Shown here one piece after another: positions 49,761-62,579 of a stretch of DNA of 64,000 nt; position 1 is the first letter of the stretch; every line of letters starts with the position of its first letter. The stretch is taken from positions 9,128,001-9,192,000 of the forward strand of contig OY728142.1 of NCBI GenBank assembly GCA_963277665.1. Direction: 5' to 3'. The notes beneath the pieces were generated by a model, which was not told where the DNA came from, made no database searches, and worked only from the letters and a program-made list of their open reading frames with translations. Made by a program: the position numbers and the translations under genes. The DNA comes from Viscum album (taxonomy: Eukaryota; Streptophyta; Magnoliopsida; Santalales; Viscaceae).

Positions 49761-52650
49761 TAACATGTCCCAAACTATCTGGGCTCGATCCACGACTACC
49801 CCAATCCCACCTAAATAGGACAATGTCTAGAAAAAAGCGATGGAAGGAATATGTAATATGGGAGGCCATTCTGTAGTGTAAATATATTCAATAAATGGAA
49901 AATAAGTATACATAGATTGATAGGAATAATTATAATAAAGGAATTATCTAGAGAATAAAATATGCAATTAAAAAATCTAGGTGAAGAGAGAGTACAACAT
50001 CATAAACTCAATATTAGAAGGGTTAAAAATACATGCCCAACCAGAAAGAATTACCATCATTAAAAAATGGAATAACAATACTTAGAGAGCCCTTCTATTA
50101 ATCTCTATAACCAGACCACCATACATGGCCAAATACACTAAGGTATCACTATGTTCATATGTAATATCTTCCAACTTCTCCACTGTCAGCATAAGACATG
50201 ACTCATGTAGGAAAATCCTATGTATTTCTGATTATATAAATACCTAGTAGAACACCTTGAACGATTAGGGGATGAAATAAGATACAAAATTGAAGTATAT
50301 ATCTTAATTGTATAAAGAGATAAACAAAATCCAATAATAATGATTCACATATATATCCTCATAAAAGAAACCTAGATGTGAGTCAAAGAGGATATCTATC
50401 TCCCATCCCATCCAATGAAAGAAGTGTTCCATTAGTTAAAAAAGACTATATATGATTCCCATTATACCAAAAATCTACTAACAAGAATCATCAATATCAA
50501 GAAAAAGCCATGTAATATACTTTGTAGTTGAGGGGAGAAAATATCTATGTAGGGGAACCATACCCTAGTATAAAAGAAAGGTTCCATTTTTTGGATAGAT
50601 ATAGGACTTTTTACATTATTGAAATAAGGTTTCAACTTTATTGGTGGAGGAACCATGACCTGACTCTAGAGGGCAGTTCCATTATACTAGTAGAGGATCC
50701 ATTCCCTACCCTATAGGAGGGCTCTACTCTAATAGTATAGGACCCAATCCCTACCAAGAGATAGGCTTTTACTCTATTGGTAGAGGACCCATACCCAACC
50801 TAGTATATATTTTATACTCTAAAAGTAGAGGATCCACTCCCATCTGAGTAGGAGGGTTCATATCTAGTGGTATAATGATAGAGGAAACATTACCTCTCCC
50901 AACATGTGGGTTCCACTCTAATTATTGATATACAAAGGAATCATTTTGTATCCATATATGATGGATCCACTCTTATAATCTTGTCTAATCGCTACCATCT
51001 TCGAGTGCCTACTAAATAAGGGTCACACCAAGAAAATCAAACATCATATCTTTAAATCCATTATGAATGAAAATATCATGTTTTTATTGGAATAAAACAT
51101 AGGTTAGTATGCACACCTTCAAAAATCCATGACTAAATGAATGAGACATGAGAGTTATAAGTTTCATAAAAATTGTGGGTACATCTTGTGCAAGGAGACC
51201 CACATGACATGTCATCCCACTCTGATGCCTAGATAAGTCATTCTCTAATACAAATATCACATCCCATGTATCTCTAAAAGGAATGTGATGGGACTACATG
51301 ACATGCCTCATTCACATGGTGTCATGCCCATGCTTTTGGCCATGTCTGTGTACAATGATCATGTTCATGTCCATGTACACTGGTTGTAAACTCTTTTCGT
51401 GCCTATGTATATGTACAATAATAGTACACAATTGTTTTCTAGTTCCTTATAAAAAATTTTCTGGGGTCCCACACAACATGTAATACAAATCTTACCCAAA
51501 TACCCAAACATCTGAATCCAGGGGAAGCAATTTGTGTTCTATTAATACTACAAAGACTGTAGTAAATGTTTCCCCAGAAATCCATATCCACTATATACTA
51601 TCCAAAAATAGATTATTTACTGATTATCCTCTTAAATATCACCTTAATATGAATGAGTAATCTTCCATTAATCGATTCTGGCTCTTAGGTGGCTAGAAAG
51701 AAGTATCTGATGATCTACAGTGGTCAGTTTCACACCCTCTCCTCCTTCTATGAAATTCATTTAGATCCATATCATACATGTATGGGAATGATCACCCAAA
51801 TATTTAAAATCATTCTAACAAATCCTGTATTATTCTATCCATTCATCACACATGAGTCTTCCTTGAGTATGGGGTTTTATTACACTTCATCCTGCCTGGA
51901 AATGTTGAACTAAGACCCCATATGCCAATGGGTGAAGATTCCAATGAACTATGGGTAAGAGTGCATAAACCAAGGGTAAAATAATCATTATCTAAGAGTT
52001 TATGGGAAAAAATAAATTGGAAATATCTTCAGATAGAAATAATGGTACATTTTAAATTAATTGAATATATAAATAATTATGACACATAAATTCTGGAAAT
52101 GGCTCAAAAATGAAGAACAAAGAAGAGGAATGATAATGCTCAGTCATTTAGTCATAAGGTAATAAATCCACATATGAAAAGAACTACCATGATATTGAAT
52201 TGTTTGATAAAGAATAATGTTGCTATTAATGAATAAAGAAGATCTATTTCATTAATTTCAGCTCGGTTCACTGTGATCTAGTTGCTGATCTGTACACGAT
52301 CGTGATCTACTAATGAAGAATGATGGATACTACTTCCAATTGTATAATGGTTATATTGATAAAACTATATATTCTTCCAAATATATTATTTATATAAGAT
52401 ATTTGATATGTTAATTTGAACTAAAATAATAAAAATAATTAATTAATTCAATTTCAACACACCCACACATAGTTTCTTTATCTAAATTTCTTGCACCAAC
52501 TAACATTACATCATGCCTTGGAACTACTATAAATTTAGTGTATGAACATGATTTATAGCCATGGATATAGGTCCTAAAACATTTATATAGGTATTATCCA
52601 TAGTTGTGGGATCCTTTTCTCTTATTGGAATGAAAATAGGGCCACTAATA
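49761..52650 (-). repeat. 5' LTR of element B
   Basis: The end next to the PBS reads TAACATGTCCC (plus strand). The start near 52,650 is placed by AGGGCCACTAATA, matching AGGGTCATTAAA at 43,152 and AGGGTCTTTACA in A. It lacks the extra block carried by the 3' LTR. Confidence 0.75.
50530..50960. repeat. Tandem dyad array in the B 5' LTR
   Basis: About seven imperfect units with cores such as TACTCTAATAGTATAGGACC, TTACTCTATTGGTAGAGGAC and TATACTCTAAAAGTAGAGG, separated by CCATTCCCTACC-like links. The CTCTA/TAGAG pairing is kept in several units. Confidence 0.75.
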
Positions 52651-55627
52651 CAGCCCCAATTTCCATCATGGCATTAGACCTATACCCAAATTTTGTAACT
52701 CTAGCTCTATATCCAATACCACATATGAAACAATTACATTAGAAATAGAGATAGAGTTTCCACAATGTCACAAGATCTATAGGAACTATTTAAAACCATT
52801 TCTATATTCATCAATGGAATAACCTAAATCTATGGTTTCAAAATTTGTGTGTAGGCTAATAACCAAAGTTCAAACCGTGGAAACATCTCTAATGCCATGA
52901 CTTTGAACCGTGGAAATAGCATACACAGTATAGATAAAAGAATAAATAATCATAGGATGAATGAAGCTTTTCAATGGTAATTTTATATTAATTTATAATG
53001 GTGATATATATTGATATTTTACATATAAAATCCATAAGTGAGATTAAATCAATGATAAAAATAACCCTCAATGATATAGAATTCATATCGACATGAACTA
53101 TCCTATGCATTTAAAATATCTAAATGAACTATCCTATCCATTTCAACGACCCCATCAAAGAATAACATGAATTATTCCACCATTCACACCATCAATTTGG
53201 AAACTGTGGTTCCATATGGCCTTTTGGACAAAACCTATAATCCCTTGATGGATGTGTCCTTCAGATATTTCCCTCTTGGATGATGTTCCTATATTCACTC
53301 CACAACAATAAGAAAAAAATAAGGCATGAATTATTCATTTCATATCATATAATTCATCGAAACTGAAATTATTTAACTTAGTCACAGAAACATAGAGTTT
53401 GAGAGTTCTATAACAATAGAATAACTATCTAAATTCCCTAAAAAAAATTCACATTCGCTTCCGTTGGATGAAATATCTAATAGATAAGTCAATGGATGGT
53501 CAGATCCTACCCGATAACAAATCTAAGAACAGTGACCCAAATTTTTTTTATAATGCATGATTAAAATCCATATTGAACATACAAATCAGTTCTATCCATT
53601 GTTTTTTATAATGAACCAAAACAAATGGATGAGGTAAAATATGTTATTTACCACATCTAGAAGAATAAATCCAACTAAAAATAATTCTAGAAAAAGATTA
53701 CCTGAATAATTATGGGAACCACATTGGGGTGGTGGTACCTATAGTCATCTAATGGTTGTGTCACCAAATATCCTTTAATGGATACATATTTCTCATCAAC
53801 TTCATGGGAAAACTCATTAATCACATGATGCAGTTTAGTACCCATAGAATGTAAAAGATGTTATAGTGGTTCACTTTGTAAAAGTGTAACATGAGAATGA
53901 ATGTTTATAGGAATTTTAATCTTTATTATATAACTAAAATGATTTGTTACAATACGTTCAATGAAGGTAGTGAATGTTATCTAAAAATACACATGCCAAC
54001 CACCATTGGAAAATAAGAACATGAAATATTTTAACACTAAGTATATTCATTTACATATACAAATCATGATCATCATTTCCATGAAACATTCACTAGGATA
54101 TCATATAAAATTGAATGTGTTTATTTTAGTATATTGTTATATTAAATTTTATCTTTTTCAATATTTACTAACATTAGGGTTATCTAGATTTATTAGCATT
54201 GTTTCACACATACAAACAATGAAAAAGTGGAACATGTTTTATGTATTATTTTAAAATTCATCCCCTCACTACTCTATTTTTTCTCTCCCCAATTCAATTC
54301 ATCATTTAAGTTTAAATGTTTATTCTGAAAGAGAAATTTCACTTACTTTTTCTAACTACATACCATAAGTGATAAATTCAATAATCATTTTTCAACAAAT
54401 GTTATCTAATGAATTGTGGGACTTACCCTGTGAAGATGAAAGATTATTTAATACACAATCATTACATTTTTTAGGTTTAAATGTAGACCCATTACACTAA
54501 CATTTATATGGGAATAAGATAATTATAGTTAAAACATGAAATTGAATTTGTGTCAGTAATATTATATTAGAAAACTCAGGTACACCCATGTTTGGGGGAG
54601 ACAGAGTGAGAAATAAATAATAAAGAGAATCATGAATGAAAGACAATATAAGCTTAAAAAACAATGAGAAATGAGAAACACACCATAATTAATAATAAAT
54701 ACCTACTAAAATTGATGAAACTAATTAAATAAAAATAAATCCAAATAATACATCTTAATTAATTTCAAAAATTGATGAATTTATTTTTTAACACATAATA
54801 ATTAACGCTTAAAAATTCTGTGAAATATTTATAAATAATATAATCTATAGAAATTTAATGAATCCATAATTAAGAGAATATTTATGAATTTTAGGAATGA
54901 AAAAACATCAACTTTGGTAGATTAATCACCTATTTCAAAAAACTTTCATGAAATCTGCCTCAAGTGAATACATCAGGTAAATATTAAAATTAAAGAATGG
55001 GTTTTCCCAAGAATTGGTATATAGGAAATCCCAATTATAATCACTAAATTATCAGAAGATATTTGTAGAAAACATAAAATACCTTAAATTTTCCATGATG
55101 AACCCAAGTTGTAGTGTGGAATAATTAGGCTGGTTCATGAAAGCATAAAATTGCTTGAAAAATGATTATAGAAAAATAAAATAAATATGCACATAAACTA
55201 CATAAATTAGTTTTTTCAGAACACATATTATTTATCAAGAATGGATAACTTATTAAAAAATAGTATATATTCATGAACATACCTACCTGAAATAATAGTT
55301 GTTATTCAAGGACATTTATTGGTGTAATAACATAATCACCCTCTTGAATATATACATGCTTAGATAGATCATAATAGTTGATAAAAAATAGGTCTACATG
55401 AATATATAACATAAAAATAGTAGTTTCCAAGAAAATATATACCACCTCCCATTTATCATATTAATTTATCAAGAACTGGTCTTCTTGAATATATAAATAA
55501 CATAAAACTGTTGTTTTGCAACATGTGTTATTTAAATAAGTGGCAAAAAATGATTTTTCCAATGTAAAAAATTTCAACAAAACAACTTGTCAGAGGAGGA
55601 GGGTGGTATATTATGAGTATGTGTAAT
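52651..55627. other. AT-rich stretch without recognisable genes
   Basis: No coding motif and no tandem array. A minus-strand reading near 53,710-53,750 (TACCACCACCCCAATGTG) resembles the ACTACCACCCCC segment of the C LTR. ATTATTCAGGTA-like segments at about 53,705 and 55,290 recall ATTATTCAGGACG of C. This may be the wreck of a minus-strand LTR of that family, but spacing does not fit C well. Confidence 0.45.
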
Positions 55628-57628
55628 TGTAACACCCCATCTTTTTATGGATAAATTATTTTCGAATAAAATAAAATTTTCATTTATATCTCACAATGCA
55701 CTATGTCAAACATTCCTTTCACACTAAAAAAAATAGACATATGTTACACGAAACACTGAGTTGGTGTATGATACCCACATCATTGAGTATAGATTTAGTT
55801 CACTTAATAAAAGAAATATGTTTTTATTATATTATAAGTAACACCATAGGAATATTTCACTACACAAAACACTGATTTGGCTTGCATTACACGCAAGAGC
55901 GGCCTTCCTCGATATCTTGTGTTGTACGCTATACTGAGTTTCACTAAAAAATGATATATTATTAAAATATTATTATTTAATGCGATATAAACTATCCATT
56001 ATGAATATTATTAACCAAATTTTTAATTTTATATAACATTAAAATTCATATTATGTATTTTTTAGAACATGATATAAGAACAAATTCAATTCTTTGGATA
56101 CAAGTAATAATTTTCAAACAAAAAATATGCATTTTTTCTTCTTTTTGAGGGATCACCAATTTCAAATATATTATTTTACTCATTTATATATTCTATATGA
56201 AATAATAAACATATTTTTGGAATCGGTACATCAAAATCTAACTTGGTTAAAATTTTGGTATTTTTCTGATAAAATTCATATTCCGATGAATAGTTAAAAA
56301 TAATGAATTTTAATTCTAAACTTCATTCTTGTCTTATTTATTTATATAGTTAAATCATATATATAATTTCTTATAAAATTTAATTGGATTATTTTTTATC
56401 ATTTAATCCAATTTTTTTCGTTGGAAGTAATCTCACACTTAAATTGTGAAAAAATACATCAAAATATTTTGATAAGTTTTTGCTTTTTAAAAACACGCTT
56501 TTTGGTTTTTGACAACATGAATTAATTTTAAATTAATTACTGCCAATTGTATATTTTGAAATATTAAAAATGGATTCCATAATTTTAATATGTGGGTCCA
56601 AATTATTTTAATAGGTTACTTTTATATATTCAGGTATTATGAATAGTGACTATAGTAGCTTGTATTTACCACAGTTAAAGATAAATTGGATAAATTAGGG
56701 TATCTAATAATATGATAAAGATTATAAAATTACCCTAACACCTACTAAAATCATATTGGATGAATTAATGTCAAAAACTATCACATATGGGCTATAATTG
56801 ATTCATTTAATGTACTTTTTTCTATGAATGTTTTGTAATTATAATTAAGACAAAAGAAGGTGACAACATGTCCCTCCCATATATCTTATATGTAAAATAA
56901 TTTTAATATAGTTATTAAAATGATAAAAAAAATAATAAAATATTCATAAGAAATATAATTAAATTATATACATAATTTGAAATTATTTATAATTTTTAGA
57001 GGTTAATAAATTACCATTAATGATGAAACAATAGTATTGTTGATGTTTTTTATTGATAGAAATATCAAATAAATGGTTTTAAAAATATCAAAATAAATAT
57101 CATATGAACTAATTAATTTGATCCGATTTTTTTATAAGTGACTATGAAATCATAGGAGTGTATTAAATATTTTGGTTAGAATTTATCTTCTATTTTAATT
57201 TTATTAAATGTCAAATAATTAAATAGTGTCAAAATTGTAACTATTGATATTTTATGAAAATGAAATATTATTAAATTATTTAAAAATAATAAAAATAATT
57301 AAAAATTACATAGTGAGACTTATAATATATAAAATGTCATAAATTATCCAAATATGGACAATTTAAAACACATAAGTAAATATTTAAAACAATTTAATAT
57401 TTAGAATATTATTACCACAAATAAAATTAAATAGATTAAATAAGGATAAATCAAAGTTATAAAATTGAAAATAAAAACAACACATGTATAAATTTTATTT
57501 TATGAAGGGATTTCGTCCAATAATAATCTTATATTAGAAATATTTGTGTGTGGGAGAATAATAACCAGAAAATGAGTTTATAATAAATCATCAATTGAAG
57601 ACTTTATAAAGGTGACCCTCCCCTCTCT

Positions 57629-57636
57629 TATAAAAG
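57629..57636 (+). promoter_or_regulatory. TATA box of the E LTR
   Basis: TATAAAAG in CTCTCTTATAAAAGGGAACC, the same core as in element C. Confidence 0.75.
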
Positions 57637-57974
57637 GGAACCTCCCCTTTTCTTTTAATGACACCTTAAAACGCCTTTTTCCTGAGAAAAACCTTTGAAA
57701 ATAACCTCCCAAAAAACCTCCCAGAGTTCTTGAGGCCAATCTTTTTTCATAAGGCCATCGTATGGAGTCTATTTGTGAATACCCAAAAGAGATACATAAA
57801 AAAGAAGAAGATGTTTTATCACCTCGTTCAAATTTCTATTCTTCTTATACTGTATTTTGTTATGTTTTTTGTTTATTTAATAAATAAATACAGTATATAA
57901 TACATGATTATTTTTTATTATAATTCTATAAAACATTATATCTCTTTTTATCCATCCTTTTAATAACAATGTCA

Positions 57975-58410
57975 CCATGTGTGCGTACATGCGTCTTACC
58001 GTCTCAATGTCATGGTGTAATATTTATTCAACAATACTTAATTTGGATGGTTATATTTAAGAGTATAAAATATATAAATGATGAATATATATTAATAATA
58101 AATATTTAAAATTCATAATCCATCCAATTATTTAGAATTTAACAATCAATTGAATGATATAATCGAGCATGCGTGCGTACTACTTACCGTATCCACGAAG
58201 CGATGAGATTTATTCTCAATATTAACAATCAAATAATGATTATAAAGTATATATAATATATAAGAATGAAATATAAAACATAATAATTATATTATATTTA
58301 TGTATATATGTGTGTGTGTGTGTTTCATTTACTTGATTCTATTCAAGTCAATTAGGAAACATAAACTTCATTCATCCATACGTGCGACCTACCATCCGCT
58401 TAAATGGTGT
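57975..58410 (+). repeat. Three GCGTAC plus hairpin modules (5' LTR of E)
   Basis: Copies about 190-205 bases apart. Arms: ACCGT at 57,998 with ATGGT at 58,012; ACCGT at 58,186 with a weak partner; ACCAT at 58,391 with ATGGT at 58,404. Upstream words are GTGCGTACATGCG, GCATGCGTGCGTAC and CATACGTGCGACC. Confidence 0.75.
58309..58323. repeat. (TG)n microsatellite
   Basis: A run of about seven TG units between two hairpin modules of the E LTR. Confidence 0.85.
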
Positions 58411-60058
58411 ATTATATTTCATTTATCTATCTATAATACATATATAATGAATATATATGATATATAAATCAATTTTTACATATAATAAATAATTAAATTA
58501 TTATATAAGTAATAATATCATAAATGAAAAGTCAAAACACATATGAAAAATAAAACGATTTTTACCCACAACATCGCTTTAACAGGGAATTGATAAATTA
58601 ATGGGTAATATAAATTCATAAGTGAATAATATTTTATGTATTAAATATTATTATGGGTTTTCTAGAATCTAATAATATGATTAAAACCACAATACATGAG
58701 TTTTAGACACATAAAAAAGAAATCGTCTCTAAGGTAAGCGATAATTATGCAATCTCATTATTTTTTATATTGTTTATACGTAACCATTTACTACGGTATA
58801 TTAATCATCCAGATCCATGATTAATAAATATGTAATATTATTTTTGTACTAATACTAATTTTTAAAGTAAATTTTAACCATTAGTGAATTTTAATGAAAT
58901 GGTATAGATGGAATCTTTCTTTCTTTTTCCATACGAGGTACTTTTTGACTTTTCCTGTAAGAGTAAGAGAAAAATGTTTTTTTAACTTATACTACATGAA
59001 TAAATTTTTACTTATATATAATTAATTATTAACATGAAGAATCTTCTACAATATTTTAAGTTTATTTTTAACTAAAGTATTTTTTTAAAATAGAATGATA
59101 TTTTCATAATAGAAATCATTTTTGTAGAAGAAATGATATTTTACGGAGGAATAAAGATCAAGTTTATTATAGAAATCATTTTACTTCTTAGGTGACAAAG
59201 GGTTATGTTTATATCCTTTTTATTATTTTATTTTATTATTTTAATGATGTAATTATTTTTTTGAAATCCATTTATATTATATGTATTGTGATATGATGGA
59301 ATGATTTTTAAGAAACACATTTTCATTCCTGGGATTATGATATGGTGAATGTTTTTTGTTTTGTGGAATATTTGTGAATATTTTATTATGAGGTTGTTGG
59401 TACCTATATATTCATCTAATGAATTGGATAAATATTTATATCTCATGATATATACATGAATAGATAGTAATTAAATCTTGTTCATTAATACATGGCTCTA
59501 ATGACAATTAAATCTAGTTCAGTAATACGTGGAAGGAACAACATATTAACCCAGTACGATAATGGAAATTTTCCACTACGATGGTCTTGGATACAATGCC
59601 TTAGATATATGGAAATATTATTTTGTGGTTATTTGTTTTTCCAAGAATTCCATGTTTTATCCCAATTCCGTCATTGTCAATTTTTCATTATGATCCATAT
59701 CGTAGGTACGACTGAGATTTATTTCATGACTCAGGATTTTGTATTTTAGATTTATGTTCATGTTTATACATTGTTATGTTTATGGTTTTTCTTCCATGTT
59801 TACCCTTAATATGAATATTATCACACCATTTTTTTATGTTTTCTTTACCCCAAGATATAAAGAAATTTTTTAGGCAGGAAAACTATAGGGTAAGATCTAG
59901 GTGGGTGATGATGAAGAACCATCGCAATGTTAAAAGATTATGTTCCATGTTTCCAAAGACTCTAAAAAACGGTCTATGGGAGTATTTTTGTGTCATGTAT
60001 TATGTATTCGACAAAATAAAGAAAATATATAGTTATGTGAGGATTGGTTCATTACAGT

Positions 60059-60070
60059 TGGTATTAGAGT
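60059..60070 (+). promoter_or_regulatory. Primer-binding site of element E
   Basis: TGGTATTAGAGT, two bases after the LTR end ATTACA; one change in TGGTATCAGAG. Confidence 0.85.
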
Positions 60071-60399
60071 GAAGGTTTATTTAAGCTTTGGAAAAAAGGA
60101 TGAAAAAACTATAGTGAGATCCCTATAGATATTTCTACGGTATGTCTAGGGATTTCCCTAAGGGTATGTCCAACTATTTTCAAGAGACCTAGAATTATGG
60201 TAACTATCATGAATAATCTAGGATTAAACCTATGATGTTAGAGAATGAAAATTCTCCCCCCTTTATTAAGTTGTTTTACTAGTACTATTTTTTCCTCTCA
60301 CACTATTTTTGGGGTTTTAGACGATAGTAGGAACCCGAAGGAATCATGTTAATGATCAATGCATTTGGTAATGCAACTATTTTCCTCCTGATCAACCAA

Positions 60400-61330
60400 A
60401 ATAAAAGGTAGAAGGAATGAAAAAAATTTGTGATGTAATTACACAAGATATGAATCATTCGGGACTCCCAAAATGACCTGAGAGTGGAATGATATTCTAT
60501 TTAGTCTTTCATGTGGAAATGTACAACTACTTTCAGTGAGTATTCTGATCAACTTGTTTCTGAACAATAGATTAGTACCATTGAAAATATATTTTCCATC
60601 ATTCTCTGTTTGGAAAATGGAAAATTCATTTGGGATGATTAACTTTTACGATGTGAAGCAGAACAAAGGTGGATTCTCATAAAAAATACAGGGCATGAAC
60701 GTGAAATAGAATATATGGAATGTGATGAGTTCAATAACTAAATTTTCAATAAGTAAATCCCTCGTATTATACGAACAAATATAGAAAAGGATAATGATAA
60801 ATCTTTAGGTATATATGATGAAAATGTAACAAGACTTGAAAGGTATGGTTCTGGTATTATCATTCAACCTGAAAGTAATATTGATTGATTCTTCAATATA
60901 ATAAAACAATTTTTTTGAAGTGAATTACCTATAAGAGACATTAGTAGCTATGGATAAATTATGCATTGTTCTATCAAGGTAGAAATATAAGTTGGTGTAA
61001 CATATCAATCTCATGGTTTTGAAAAGAAAAGATATATGGAGTACAAGGGAAAATATCAAAATAATGGTGAAAGTAAGATGAATGTTTTATTATGATAAAT
61101 GTGTGGAAATAAGCATAGTAGAGATTTCCATAAAGGGACTAGAAAGTTTTTTCTGTCTGGAATAGAATATCATTGAGTAGTTGAGTGCCGAAGTGATTAG
61201 AAATTTTTTGACAGTGATGTACATTGTTAAAAGACTATAATTAATTCCCCACCCACACTTCCATGCTACATTTGCAAGGAAATGGGAATTTTTCTAACCA
61301 ATTCCCAAATCCATGGGTTAATGATGATGA
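60400..61330 (+). pseudogene. gag relic of element E
   Basis: Short matches in several frames. EAEQRWILI near 60,655-60,680 resembles the conserved A..WW core of plant gypsy Gag. Around 61,110-61,170 NKHSRDFHKGTRKFF is basic. At 61,264-61,290 CYICKEMGI has the first half of a zinc knuckle, with the His replaced by Ile. No frame is open for more than a short way, and no protease or RT follows. Confidence 0.55.
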
Positions 61331-62579
61331 TCGATGTCAGAAACCTCTTAAAGAAAATGGAAAACAAAAATCACATGTGATTATTATTGGTGATGTATAG
61401 TATGAAAAATAAGTGGTGTAATGATTATGTGATTATATAATGGGATTAAATAATAGTGATGTTGAATATATTTTATAGTATTATAGAATATTGGAATATC
61501 TATTTATTGGTCCATTGTGGTTTTCCATAAGTATATGGTACTATAAACCATGAAAAGTGATTAATTTCTTTTTGTAAAGCACATGATATATGAATAAGGA
61601 TGGGATAAAGAGATAATGTTTTGTTTGATATTATTAATGACCTCAGGCTTGATATAAGGACAAAGTGATATCATTGTTTGAGTATATATAATTTTTTACT
61701 GTTATTGGTGTGTTGAAAGTGTTAATTTTGAAAAAATACATGTTTACACTATGTTTATATGGTGTTTCATATGATTAAATGATTAATGTATTAACATGTT
61801 TGGAATGTGACAACCAATAACGTCGTTATGAGAGTTTGGATATAAATGTTAAATTGATTTAGGTTACCTCATTCTAATGTTTATTATTCTTATTTTTTTG
61901 AAGTATTGTAATGTTATCCATGTATGGATAATATAAGTTATTTTCTAGATGATGTTTGTTAGATTAATGTATTATCTCACTATAGGTTGACATATGAATT
62001 CTTCACTACCTATTATCAAATTTTTTTTAGATAGATTGAATGACCCATCATTCTATCGAATAATATTCTAACATTTCATGAATCAAAAATTCAACTTCAT
62101 TTATTTAAATAAAAGATGATGTGAAATTGTTCAAGGAATGACCAATGGTGAGATTGTACTGAAATTAGGTAAGTATTTCTTCTTATGTTATTCAACATTA
62201 TGGAAAGGATATTGGAAATAGAAAATATTATCTTACTATATTCTTAACAGATGAATTAGATTGTCCCTTATATCATCACATATTTATGGATTTCTGGTTG
62301 TTACCTTTCTGAAACACTGTTCTCTATCACTACCCATCAAAATATAATTGTTATATTTATTATCTATTTCCATATTTTCACATCCCACCTATTTTATCCT
62401 ATATTGGAACCCTATGATGAGTTATTTTTGGAAACTATTATGTTTAACATTCCTTTTTAAAATGAAGTTTTATAATTCTTTTTTATTATGCGGGTTTCCT
62501 TAAAAGCGACATTCATGTAGTAAACCTTTGATAACCCTAAAAAATTTTGAGGGTGGAATTCATTTTAAGTGGGTTATAA
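61331..62579 (+). other. Non-coding 3' internal region of element E
   Basis: A segment near 61,806-61,850 (ATGTGACAACC, ...ACGTCGTTATG) resembles the flank of the tRNA-like segment in C (ATGTGACAACCCGTCG). The part 62,280-62,480 parallels 32,640-32,820 of C. The tract before the 3' LTR (GAGGGTGGAATTC..., 62,550-62,579) is a poor polypurine tract. Confidence 0.5.

Larger units (their letters stand above)
39263..52650 (-). mobile_element. Element B: long decayed Ty3/gypsy chromovirus (Del-like)
   Basis: A 13.4-kb element on the minus strand: 5' LTR 52,650-49,761, PBS, a leader with inserted DNA, gag, protease-RT, RT, RNase H, integrase, 3' LTR 43,163-39,263. The order and motifs match element A but decay is greater; in most parts only short pieces of frame survive. 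The LTRs differ in length by about 1 kb because an extra block sits in the 3' LTR (about 40,140-41,050). I found no matching target duplication (TACAA on the left, CAGCC on the right), so the edges may be altered. Confidence 0.85.
55628..60056 (+). repeat. 5' LTR of element E
   Basis: Ends ATTACA two bases before the PBS. TATA box about 2.0 kb in, then three hairpin modules. The far end (59,490-60,050) holds an 85- and a 78-codon frame that I judge to be chance frames; their counterparts in the 3' LTR lie beyond the window, so conservation cannot be tested here. Confidence 0.87.

Noticed and set aside
39258..52655. Target-site duplication for element B
   Set aside because: TACAA and CAGCC do not match, nor do neighbouring five-base words when the edges are shifted by a base or two.
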